Assembly (NCBI GenBank): GCA_015039465.1
Contig: MU130262.1
Span: 1-29,414, forward strand
Reading direction: 5' to 3'
DNA from: Phlegmacium glaucopus
Taxonomy: Eukaryota > Basidiomycota > Agaricomycetes > Agaricales > Cortinariaceae
Length of the DNA stretch: 29,414 bases
The notes beneath the pieces were generated by a model that was not told the origin of the DNA, made no database searches, and saw nothing but the letters and a program-made list of their open reading frames with translations. Of this stretch, positions 9,300 to 18,752 are shown one piece after another (the stretch's first letter is position 1; every line of letters begins with the position of its first letter). The translations under genes and the position numbers were made by a program.

Positions 9300-10635
9300 G
9301 TAGCGGCTGTCGAAACGGTGGTACAACAATCCTCTGTACTTTGTGTCAGATCAACTCAATATGCACGGAATGTATCGACTTTGAATCGGAAAAGGACGAT
9401 CCTGACCCTATCCCATTTGAATGTCCGTCTTGTTTCTTGAAGAAAATTAAATTTGGCGAATTTGTGCGTTGATTTTAAAATATTTATTATCCGTTGATGT
9501 GAATACATGTTTTAGCCATTTAAATTCCATAGTACCTCATCAACTAGACAGAATTGGCCTCAGGTGCTAACCACACCACTCACAATTATCTCAATCCACC
9601 TCAAAGGAATGAATGACACACCTAGTGTCGTCACCTATTATCATCTTCTACCCTGGCTTCAGGGGAATCTTGTCCATGTCAATCTCGATTTTAGTTTCCA
9701 AAGCTCGGACAATGATTTTGAGTCTCGTTTAAATACAATGTTGGATAGATTCGAATTTGGTGACCTAAAAGAGTATGTAAAATCTCAATCTCAATATGCT
9801 TCATTCTAAGACCTTATGATCCAGATGGTGTCGCTTTTTGATTTTTATAACATCACATTCTGATCCAAACACTGGATACATACACATAGGACCCAATAAT
9901 ATTGGATCGGTTCCAATTGAAGAGGTATAAATTTCGATTTTTAAACTTTTAAATTTAAGCAACGTTTCTGAAATTGTAACTTTAGCTTTTAAATGTTGTT
10001 TTTTCAACACGCTTTCAAAATATTTTAAGACGTAGCGATTCAAACATTCTGAGTCTCCTCTCCTGTGGCGCTCTGTCAACTCGCGAAGATTCCAAGGGAG
10101 CAGTTAAGGAATTTGCAAACAGGTACAATACTTTCCATTTTTTAAAACATCTGAAATATAATTCAACAGGGAGTTATTTGGCAAAATCATATGTTTTGAT
10201 CAACCCAACTTTCAAACATTTTTCATCCATGGATTTGTCATGGATCTTGGGTTACATCATTTCATTTACAATCGTACAAAGCTCGATAATCTTCTCCTTG
10301 ACCAACAGGAATTGGGAGCACATACCAATATTGTTGAGTTTCGCCCTCGGAATGTTTCAACCTTCAAATGGAGTCATCCTGGTGCACGACCGATGGGAGT
10401 GGGCATTTCTAAACAGTGCCACCGCTGTGGTCGGCTCAAAACCATGAATCCGACGGTCAGCGTGGATAACTTAAAAGTAGTCCTCAAATGTTCGCAATGC
10501 AAATTTATGAACACATACGATTTCCCAACTGGTTGGAAATGGGTTCATGGTCCAGCCAAGAGGGATGAGCGCGGTAGTTGGATGGTTTTTGTTGATTCGG
10601 AGGAAAATAAAAATGTGATGGATACAACTTGGTAA

Positions 10636-11377
10636 GTTGAACATTTTATACTTCAATTGTTTCGTTAATGACAATCTATTCCAACATTTTGTACTTCAAC
10701 AATGTAGAATCTGTTAACCTGTAACTCTTTGTACTCGACCCATTTCATTACTCTTGATATATTGTTCCTTCATGCAATATAACTATTTGGTCTTCTTTAC
10801 ATATGGTGTCTTTCTACCCTTTGTAATTTCACCAATTCTTCACGTTTATGCTGTGTCACATATCTTGTTTTAATCTTATGATTTTTGATCGATAACAAAG
10901 AAGAAAGGAGAAAAAAACAAGACAGAACTATTATTAATAAACAAATGATTTCTGTTATCGGTGTCGAGAAAATGAACAGGCAAACAAAGGCAAACAAATC
11001 GATGTTGGCACCTTCTTGTTGTCCTATATTTGTTGCTAAAGCCTATAGCCATAGATTTTCGATTGTTGACCGTTAAGACGAAATATGAAAAGATACAAAT
11101 TTGATATCTCTTTATTCAGTAGGCAATGGAAGGCATACAAAACTGATAGGGACAACGGTCAGACTATTTATGGGTTGAATTAAAGCGAAAAAAAAGGTGA
11201 AGTGAATCGGATGACTATATAGAATGCCAACAAGGGGAACCATGTTACATGTCGACACCGGAAGATGATAAAAGGTAAAGAAGAACAAAGGAAAAGTTAT
11301 ATCAGGCAACTCAAAAATATTTGATGGAAAATGTAGGGATAATCCAACACTCCAAATTGAAGACAAAAAAACGAAAT
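10636..11377. other. Intergenic region between converging genes
   Basis: The genes on either side converge here (plus-strand stop at 10635, minus-strand stop at 11378-11380), so this should be 3' flanking sequence of both. An alternative donor at 10632 (GTAAGT) joined to an acceptor near 10707 would also give an immediate stop, so the protein end hardly changes. Short open frames here lack splice support or recognisable composition. Confidence 0.5.
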
Positions 11378-13239
11378 TCAAAGATATGGTGTGCCAAGCA
11401 CAATGACAAAGAGAACGCTGGTAGCAAGATGTACATTTGTTACGTTGTCCAATTCCTTCTTATATGAAGAAACACTATGACCAACTATAACGCAGGAACC
11501 AGTGGGTATCTCCCCGGGGAAAGTAGGAAGCACATTGCCAAGGTCATCGAAATTGATGTCTTCATTAATATTGACATTTTGGCCGTCGAAAACTGGGACT
11601 GATATCAAATTAATAACATCCAATAGTTTATGCATAAAATATATACCGATATCCGTGAAATATAATGCACCCCGAGCACGTTCGACAGGAGTATTGTTTG
11701 TCTTGGCACGGCGACCAGAAAGAGGACTAAGACTAGTGTCTGGAAAGTTCGGAGGCGCAGAAATGCTCTCCGGCAAAGTCGAAAATGATAGTGCTGATTT
11801 GTAAACCTGTGCGATCATCTTGGGCTCATCAAATATCGTGGTGATGAAACAGCAGTAGCGTTCCCACTCTTGACCATGGAATAAGACGCTGATCAACTTA
11901 TAGGTCTTTCCTTTGGCACGGATCAAGCTCGAATCGGTACAGTATCCAGTAATGATGGCCACAGCAGGTTTCTTTCCAATGAAGGCTTCACGACGGTTTC
12001 GATAGTTTTCTCGAATGTTGATGTCAAACGGGGAAGCACGGGAAGGATTAAAAAACCGTCCCCGTTGCACCATACTGATAATAGCCATGATGGAACTATC
12101 CGGCCTATGTTTTGTTTATAAATAATTTGAATAATAGGTATAAAGCACAGATATACCCGATGTCCATTGTAGGAATAATATTTGGCCATTTGGAATATGG
12201 GACATGGGGGATATCTGGTGACGATGTGCTCCAAGACAGCAAATAACCGATCCTAAAGATATCATTAATTATATTTCATTAATTATAGATATAGCATATT
12301 TACCGTAAAGGAGGAAGATTCTTGTATTGTGGACGCAAATGGATGTCTTGAACATCGACAAAAAGGGATTCATCCTTTTCTGGCAAGGATCTATAGACAG
12401 AGTTAATTGAAAAATATAAATTGCATCCTGATAACGTTACTTGATAGTGAAATTATCAAAATCTTCAAGATAAACCTTCTTTGGTTTTGAGGGGGGTACA
12501 GGCATAACATTTTTCGTGTTAATGTTGATAAACGGATCCTCATCACCATCATCTGCGATATGACTCTTTGATCCTCCGGTAAATTTATCGTCATGTTTAC
12601 TGATTTGGCTGCAAATTCAATGGGGTCAGTACTTACGTTGTAAAAAAGGAATAAATGTATTACTCACCGAGACTTGCTGAAAGCAAGTTGCATCTCTTCC
12701 TCATCCCAATCATCAGATATCTCATCTTCATCTTCGTCATTTTCAGCTTTGATATCAGAATGGATATTAATATCTGATTTTGCCTTTCCTTTCTGGGGAT
12801 GTGAAGGAGTAGAAATCTGTGCGGAATGCTGTATACCACGCGATGGCGACGCAATCCTGATCCAAACCATCAGTAAACAAAATGTTATTATTGAAATGAA
12901 TTTTTACTCAGCGTCAATCTCATCAGTGTCATGTTCATGGAAACGTAATTTCTTCTTTAACGGTACGTTGGGTGTAACATTGATATCCTCACTGTTATCT
13001 GGAATCAACTTTTTTTTTTGACTAAATTTGCGATAAAATATTGTTAGTATAAAATGGATACAATATCTGATACTCACATTCCAGTCACACTCCGTGTTGT
13101 TATCCTGTCTACGTTGGATACAGAATCATTGATACGATTGGCCGGTTTCCCATGAAAATTTGTGCTAAACAATTAGTATCAGTATTAAAGTACTAGAATA
13201 CACTCACGACGTGTCTTGTTCTCTATGGATGTTAATCAG
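11378..13239 (-). CDS. Unrecognised fungal protein, 8 exons found, at least 499 aa, 5' end open
   Basis: Exons (transcript order): 13239-13208, 13164-13078, 13021-12908, 12856-12668, 12608-12441, 12390-12304, 12252-12157, 12104-11378. Introns are 43-59 bp with GT/AG ends, and the frame is continuous to the stop. The first part (about residues 1-195) is disordered: polar, with a lysine cluster (KKKLRFHE) and a strongly acidic run (ENDEDEDEISDDWDEEE). From about residue 225 a folded domain begins: LPPLRIGYLLSW, DIGPDSSIMAI, then RGRFFNPSRASPFDI, then alternating hydrophobic strands (PAVAIITGYC, KTYKLISVLFHG, GSCVIVGHSVSSYK) that suggest a beta-rich, possibly OB-like fold. I recall related unnamed Agaricomycete proteins. 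No start Met was found in frame, so an upstream exon is missing from this model. It is divergent from the gene at 13467, with about 230 bp between them. A nuclear role is inferred from composition only. Confidence 0.72.
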
Positions 13240-13466
13240 CTGATATTCAAATCACATTAGATGTAGGAAGCTTACCGTTTAGTTTTTCCTTATGATTTAA
13301 ATTACCGGTGCTAACGAAAAGTGGAGAAATGGTTAACGGACTCCAAAACTAATAGAATACGCTGTTCTGAGAACATAATGGATCAGATTATTTAGGAACC
13401 ATTCACATAAAGACAAAACAACGACCTAATAGTATTCCTCTCATTGCGTTTCCGTTCATCAGTAAC
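13240..13466. promoter_or_regulatory. Short divergent promoter region
   Basis: About 230 bp separate the first found exon of the minus-strand gene from the ATG of the plus-strand gene. Any missing 5' exon of the minus-strand gene must also fit here (an ATG at about 13383 on the minus strand was tried but did not join in frame). No TATA box was identified. Confidence 0.35.
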
Positions 13467-14653
13467 ATGGACAAAAATTATGATAGCTTTGCTGCAAGTA
13501 AGTTCTGTTCTACATAGTCAAACAAAGATTTCTCATCCAGTATATATAGAGACGGCACTTTCAAAAAATTTTGCAGAATATCTCGAGGGAAATGAAGACA
13601 ATATTGTCGGATATGATCACCTATCACTTTTCAAGGTCGGACCTATCCGTGTAATATTCAGATAACCTTTCTGTTGATCAATCGCAGTCTGAAGGATACC
13701 AAATGCGTCCTTTTGGGAATCCTATGACCTACAGGCTAGTGAAGATTGGAGAGGGATCATCAGAATTCAAAGAAGCAACATTTACGGTTCACGGCGTTAT
13801 ACTTGATAAGGACCTCCCACCAATCTGGCTTGACACGTATGATGCATTTTTATTTCGCTTTCATCGTGGTGATCACATTTCCGTAGCCATACACTAAGAG
13901 ATGAACAGAGCAAGAACAGATATGCGAAATTTATACGACAATACGTCGCTGTGACAGGTATTGGCCTTGAAGAGTTCAGCAAAGTACTATCGGGACTTGC
14001 AAGAGTACATCAATATTTTGAAGATTTATTACCAGCTAACAAGCTCGAACGATTGGAACCATTTTCCATTAACGGCAACCTCGCATTAGCCTGTCATACA
14101 AGATATTTTCAATCACGTCGTCATTGCCGATCAGCAGATCCACATCCCTTTGGGCCAGGGGTAGATCCAAATGATGATCTAAAGCAAATTGGCGGTGACC
14201 TATATATCCACACAGAAGATAACGTTGTTCAATATCTTGCAAGGAAGATTGAAACAGGACAGTCATTGAAGTAAGTTTACTTTGGAAACTATGGACCCAA
14301 TGATCTTACTTGAACAATAGATATACCAACATACATCCCATCCGATTCCAGAGAGGTGATATTGTCGAAGTCAATATTTCTTTTTTTTGTGTTCAAACTC
14401 GATTCGGCAAATTCAAGATGATGACAGCATTAAGGACGTTAACATTGCTTGATGACAAATTCCGACAAGTATGAATTTTTACACATTTTGATGATCGAAG
14501 AATATTTCTGATTGTACGCTACAGAAAGCACGGGAACATGAGGTCAAAGATTTACTTACCCCAAGACTTGAAAACGTACATATGAAGCGTCGTCTTGTGG
14601 AAACAGAGGACATGCCTACCTCAGTAAAATTCTCACGTATGGATCTGACCTAA
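13467..14653 (+). CDS. Unnamed Agaricomycete family protein, 6 exons, 308 aa
   Basis: Exons: 13467-13497, 13550-13635, 13688-13836, 13887-14270, 14321-14468, 14525-14653. Introns are 50-56 bp, GT/AG, and the frame is open from ATG to TAA. Features seen: FAEYLEGNEDNIVGYDHLSLF near the start, TVHGVILDKDLPPIWLDT in the middle (exon 3/4 junction), a repeated-hydrophobic helix region (GLEEFSKVLSGLARV), HPFGPGVDPNDDL, then IRFQRGDIVEVNISF and a FKMMTALRTLTLLD segment. I recall many paralogues with the same blocks in mushroom genomes, including the EYLEGN and RFxxGDIVEV motifs, but no assigned function. The C-terminus (residues about 265-308) is charged and helical (LLTPRLENVHMKRRLVE). No signal peptide or membrane segment is visible. 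The gene appears intact. Confidence 0.8.
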
Positions 14654-15002
14654 TTAGTGTTATATTGAAATAAATATATAAATAATAATAATTGCTTGTT
14701 AATATATCAAATTAAAGTGACATATCCATCTCTAACTTGACTATCGTGTTGAACATTTGGACTATCTTAATCCATAAAGGTATTACATCAAAGTTGACAA
14801 TAGTTGCGGAGGGAAAGTGATCACAGTCGTATCACGAGTACACTTATGTAAGTCGAGATAATTATTTTGCCTAGCATTACTATCCAATCCCGCCGAGCTG
14901 AGCAACCAGATAAATATATATCAACATGCCATTCCTAATGGCTAATTATTTACAGTTGTTTATAAACAATAAGCGCCAATTGGTTTTTATGTACCGGCAT
15001 TA
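14654..15002. other. Non-coding gap before the MITE
   Basis: AT-rich 3' flank of the upstream gene (AATAAATATATAAATAATAAT at 14670-14690 could serve in 3'-end formation) followed by sequence with no recognisable gene. The final TA (15001-15002) flanks the element that follows. Confidence 0.45.
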
Positions 15003-15657
15003 GGGGAATTCAAAGTAAATGAAGCAACAGTTTCAAAACTGTTGCTTCACTTTTGTTGAGGAGATTTTGAAGCCGTTCAACTTTGATCGGTTGAGTAACC
15101 CTGACTTTACTTTAATTTTGAAGTAACTTCAAATCCAGCGGGGTTTAAAACACATCAAGACACTCTGATGATGGAGTCGTTATGATGAGACGACAAGGCA
15201 TAGATAGAGATGTAGATAGCATATACAAACTTTATCCCCTCCCGTCAGTCAACTAATTGAAATGCCTCATCTCACGGAACGTCAGTAAAATGCAAATGCA
15301 CCTCTTGATACGGTTCTTGACCTTGGAATTGGCAACTCTAGCCTTTTCCACGGTGATGGAGGTGGTAAATCAGTCATAGATAGAGTAAATTATATTTGAG
15401 GTCATTAAGATTAAATGTAAACGAGAGACTGAAAGGCAAAGACTCATAGACTCAATAAACGCATCGCGTCGACGGTCATTTCCAGGGCAATTCAAACGCT
15501 GCTGCAACCAGGTCTCCCCGACCATCGAAAAAAGTTAAGTTGCAACAATTTGAAGCCGCTGGTTCACATCATTTGATGGAAAATTGAAGCATGGGACTAA
15601 AAAGAGAAAGTGAAGCAACGGTTTTGAAACCGCTGCTTTGTTTACTTTGAATTCCCC
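15003..15657. mobile_element. MITE with terminal inverted repeats, TA-flanked, 655 bp
   Basis: The left end starts GGGGAATTCAAAGTAAA and the right end, on the minus strand, reads the same 17 bases. Both are flanked by TA (15001-15002 and 15658-15659), as in Tc1/mariner-type insertions. Each arm continues into an imperfect palindrome, GAAGCAACAGTTTC and its mirror on the left, GAAGCAACGGTTTT and its mirror on the right, so the inverted similarity spans about 55 bp. There is no coding frame inside. A related CGGTTGAGTAACC / GAAGCCG segment recurs inside the arms. Confidence 0.75.
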
Positions 15658-15718
15658 TATTTACTAAATACCCCTTTTCTCATCCTTCCCTTCATACCAA
15701 AAGTATGTCTCACCCAAC

Positions 15719-15870
15719 CACGCGTCTCGTATCGAGAACATTGTCTCGTTGGAATCTTTCCGGACTGGGGACACTCTTCACATGTGTCCACCCAACTAGC
15801 TTACGTCACAGCAGCTGCCTGTGTAACCTAGCCATAAACAATATTAAATAGATTTTTTATTCTAAGTGAA
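15719..15870 (+). repeat. Diverged direct repeat, left copy (partner at 24105-24255)
   Basis: Shares the ordered blocks ACGCGTCTC, TATCGAGA, TCTCG, TTTCCGG, a hairpin around an ACAC...GTGT core and CACCCAACTAGCTTAC with the copy beyond the tyrosine-recombinase gene. A T6 run follows in both. Such repeats fit terminal or subterminal sequences of a DIRS-type element. The two copies bracket the NLR fragment plus the retroelement, so this copy may be the true left end or a remnant of an older insertion. Confidence 0.6.
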
Positions 15871-16140
15871 CGCGAGAAACGAGCATGAACGTCTGCGTTG
15901 ATCTCTCAGATCAAATCTTCCTTTGATAACATAATGTTCAACTAAATTGAACTTATTATTGGTCACTGTATGTCATAACACAGATAACCATTATTTTCAC
16001 GTGATGTGCGAGGATTTGTAAGACAAAAATGGAATTTACGGTAATACAAAAGGGGAAAATATTGATCGTTGCGCAGACAACATTTCCCACCCCGTAAATT
16101 AGTCCATAAACGGTAACCATTTCCTTCTATACGTGTATGA
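15871..16140. other. Unassigned sequence between repeat and NLR fragment
   Basis: No Walker A motif or other NACHT sequence was found in any frame here, so the N-terminal half of the neighbouring NLR gene is absent rather than hidden behind introns. Confidence 0.4.
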
Positions 16141-17187
16141 AACTTTCACCTAGGGTCCCTAGAAGAGTATAAGAACGAGTCTTTACTACGTAAGACTCGT
16201 AACTCATATGAACCAGACGCCGATATCAAGGCATTTCTCCTTAGTCGATTCACAGAAATTAAAGAGAACCACTCGCTTGCAGTCTATATTCCCAAGTCCT
16301 GGCCATCTGCGGAGATCATTGATCGACTAGTCCGAAAGTCTTCAGGGCAGTTTATATACGCATCGACTGTCATGAAATATCTGGATTCTCCTGATCATCG
16401 GCCCATGAAGCGGTTGGACGTTATCATTGGGTTAATACCCGTTGACGGTGATATGCCCTATAAAGAATTGGATGCATTGTATAGCCATATTCTCTCCTGC
16501 GTTGGTGATTTGGCCAGTACGCTAAAGATATTTGGATTCTTGTTTTTCCAGGATCAGACATCTGGACCCCACGAAGTCACCCCATTTTTTATGGCAGATC
16601 TACTCGGTTTGGATGAAGAAGATGTCCACCTCTGCTTATCCAAACTGCATGCTATCCTTTATATTCCTCCACCCAAGAGAAGTGGATTGTCAATCAGAGT
16701 GATCCACGCTTCCCTACAAGATTTCCTTGTCGACACACTACGATCTGGAAGGTATTATGTCGACGAAGAGGCATTTCATACGGATCTAGCCCAGGAATGC
16801 CTACGTCAAGTCAGTACGTCGTCCGTAAATACAATAGAACGCAGTCCCCAATGGTTGGAAGGATCTTCCGGCGCTCGAGAGTACCTATTAAAGGCTTTCA
16901 TCTATCACTGTTCTCGGGCTTCAACGGACTCTGCCAATCTCAAAAATGGTCTTATGCAAGTCTCTGATCTTCAGCCATGGTGTGAAATCGAGGCGGTCTT
17001 CTTTTATTATGACCTCCCGCCTTTATTTGACTGGCTGTACAAGGTCTGTCATGTCCCTACGATGTTCTTCGCTTTGACCCCAACCCGTGAATCTTAGGCT
17101 GACACAGCGGCTAAAGAACTTTCGAGCCACTTCCAATTGCTTTTGGATTTGTTTCTACAGCGAAGCGAGGTACAAGCAAAGAGATAG
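16141..17187 (+). pseudogene. 5'-truncated NACHT-type NLR fragment
   Basis: The frame is open from about 16141 to 17043, then a 54-bp GT/AG intron (17044-17097), then 17098-17187 to a TAG stop. The protein shows the ordered blocks of the region downstream of the NACHT ATPase core in Agaricomycete NLRs: DADIKAFLLSRFTEIK, WPSAEIIDRLVRKSSGQFIY, a TVMKYLDSPDHRP segment, ELDALYSHIL, then the winged-helix-like VIHASLQDFL and RSGRYYVDEEAFHTDLAQECL. The P-loop and Walker B part are missing, as is any effector domain or repeat sensor. The fragment ends with LLLDLFLQRSEVQAKR, which could be a natural C-terminus. Such receptors act in non-self recognition and cell death; without the ATPase core this piece is probably inactive. 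It lies between a diverged direct repeat and the retroelement. Confidence 0.75.
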
Positions 17188-17389
17188 AATTCAGTCTTTG
17201 AGAAGACGAGAAGTGCATCACGTGCACATTCTCCTCTTTCTCTTCATCCTCGCTGGCGTAGAAGCGCTCGACAAGAATCCCGGGTCGAGCTCCTACGGCG
17301 TTACTCCTTTTCCTTTTCATAAATCTATCCAAACCTACATCGTCTTTAATACATCAAATTAACAACACTCCTTTATAATTTTATTAACT

Positions 17390-18307
17390 ATGCCTCCCGG
17401 TCAAAACCCGAATCTTGAGCAACCTCCGAACTTCAACGGCGCAGCGTATCAACCCATTATTAATCTTATAGTGCAGGCACAACAAGTTACTCCTCAACAA
17501 GCTATAGAGCAACTCGAGACAGCTCATCATGTCGATCACCAAGCGAGGATCGAAGCGTGGAACGAACAAGCAAGGCAGGAGCAGGAATTAGAGGAGCAGC
17601 AGGCTCAGATGCACAGAGAAGAGGAAGAAAGAGTACGTGAAGAAGAAGAAAGAGCCGCAGAGGCGGAAAGGAAAGAATTGGAGAAGAAGAGACCAAAAAT
17701 AAATGACTTCGACGAAAATCGGATTGGCGATGAAGTGATCATGCCACGACCTTCGCCCTTCGCGACAAACAAACTCAAGAATTTCGACTACGTCGAGTTA
17801 TCATACTTCACTCCAGAAGGATGCGCAGCAGCGACAGAGGACCGCGATGTCGCAAGAACAACCGCAGACAAAGCCTTCGGTATCGCAGAAATTAACAGCA
17901 TCATGGCCCTGAAACCCATCGCATCGCTCAAGGCAGCCAAAAATGTCATAAAAGACAAAGATCTAACCTGGAGACAAATGACAATGGGCAAGAATTCGAT
18001 GCTTCACCATATGAACAAACTCGGTTGGCCCGAGAAACACATAAACGCTCTTGCTCACTTTTATTTCAAACTAGAAGACCATCCCATGCGCCTAAGACCC
18101 AACAGCGACGAGATTCTTTTAATTTTTCAAGCAGTCGTCAGAAGAGAATGGCACGACGCCTTAGAGCACAAAGAAGGCTTCAACATTGCAAATATCAACG
18201 AGGCGACCCTCAGAACCATCGCAGATGAATACCATGATAGAAAGAGAGCGGAGGGCATGATAGATGTCAGTACTTCATCCCTTTTCGACATAATCGACGT
18301 ACGCTAA
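17390..18307 (+). CDS. Gag-like protein of the DIRS-type element, 305 aa
   Basis: One open frame from ATG. Residues 1-45 match the usual start (MPPGQNPNLEQPPNFNGAAY, then a TPQQAIEQLETA helix). Residues 55-105 form a Glu/Arg-rich coiled coil (EEQQAQMHREEEE and EEERAAEAERKELEKKRPK). Residues 110-300 are the structural domain: FDYVELSYFTPEGC, ALAHFYFKLEDHPMR, AVVRREWHDAL, EGFNIANINEATL. I recall the same blocks in Gag-type ORFs of Agaricomycete YR retroelements. It should form the particle or RNA complex for reverse transcription. In relatives the zinc-knuckle part continues this protein; here the frame stops after DIIDVR and a satellite intervenes. A GTCAGT donor at about 18266 could open an intron across the satellite, but that is untested. 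Confidence 0.8.
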   Translation: MPPGQNPNLEQPPNFNGAAYQPIINLIVQAQQVTPQQAIEQLETAHHVDHQARIEAWNEQARQEQELEEQQAQMHREEEERVREEEERAAEAERKELEKKRPKINDFDENRIGDEVIMPRPSPFATNKLKNFDYVELSYFTPEGCAAATEDRDVARTTADKAFGIAEINSIMALKPIASLKAAKNVIKDKDLTWRQMTMGKNSMLHHMNKLGWPEKHINALAHFYFKLEDHPMRLRPNSDEILLIFQAVVRREWHDALEHKEGFNIANINEATLRTIADEYHDRKRAEGMIDVSTSSLFDIIDVR

Positions 18308-18405
18308 TCATTCAACCATCCTTTATCTACCTTCTTTGATCACGACGTTCACATATATACTCGTATGTCCTATCCCTTGCCACATGCCTTGGCCTTGCGC
18401 CTTTT

Positions 18406-18590
18406 GCCTCATGCCTCATGCCTCATGCCTCATGCCTCATGCCTCATGCCTCATGCCTCATGCCTCATGCTCGTGCCTCATGCCTCGTGCCTCATGCCTC
18501 ATGCCTCATGCCTCATGCCTCATGCCTCATGCTCGTGCCTCATGCCTCGTGCCTCATGCCTCGTGCCTCATGCCTCGTGCCTCATGCCTC
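18406..18590. repeat. Heptamer satellite (ATGCCTC)n
   Basis: About 26 tandem copies of ATGCCTC with GTGCCTC and shortened (CATGCTC) variants. The variants recur in a higher-order pattern. Because seven is not a multiple of three and the unit has no stop, all three plus frames stay open and read Met-Pro-His-Ala-Ser-Cys-Leu. These frames are not genes. It lies between the Gag and zinc-knuckle frames of the retroelement. Confidence 0.93.
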
Positions 18591-18752
18591 CATGCTTTGC
18601 ACCTTGCACACGTAACTCATCGTCGTTTTTGCCCTGTGCTCCCATGCCTCGCACATCATGCCTCACACCCTCCTTCTTGATGTTGCGGTCGACGTCATCA
18701 TCTATCCTACTTTTCTACCAAACCACAGCTCCAAAGAGCTATCACTAACACG

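Larger units (their letters stand above)
7350..10635 (+). pseudogene. Zinc-finger, putative caspase/CHAT-like protein split by a transposon
   Basis: Exons: 7350-7571; 7655-7666 plus 9308-9463 (one exon split by the 7667-9299 insertion and its second target copy); 9516-9772; 9825-9924; 9986-10122; 10170-10635. With the insertion ignored, all GT/AG junctions keep frame and give 449 residues with no internal stop, so the gene was whole until recently. Exon 2 encodes eight cysteines at 76, 79, 88, 91, 97, 100, 117 and 120, spaced like a RING/PHD-type two-zinc finger. Residues 145-300 have hydrophobic strands with ITSHSD (His227) and LLSCGA (Cys276), placed like the His and Cys ends of strands 3 and 4 in caspase/CHAT peptidases. 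A zinc ribbon follows (C378, C381, C402, C405). I recall many Agaricomycete paralogues with the same order, including the His and Cys, but no established name. The peptidase reading is inference. It may still be expressed if the insertion is spliced out. Confidence 0.72.

Noticed and set aside
11112..11381. 89-codon minus-strand ORF downstream of the 499-aa gene
   Set aside because: Hydrophobic low-complexity content, located in the 3' flank, no splice links.
11923..12234. Alternative reading of the exon at 12157-12252 as RLFAVLEHIV...YNGHR joined to PDSSIM
   Set aside because: It looked protein-like but does not join the upstream exon in frame. Moving the donor one base (after CATCGG) gives a frame consistent on both sides (LPPLRIGYLLSW to DIGPDSSIM).
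18336..18748. Three overlapping frames reading Met-Pro-His-Ala-Ser-Cys-Leu repeats
   Set aside because: A heptamer satellite without stops opens all three frames; no real protein is indicated.
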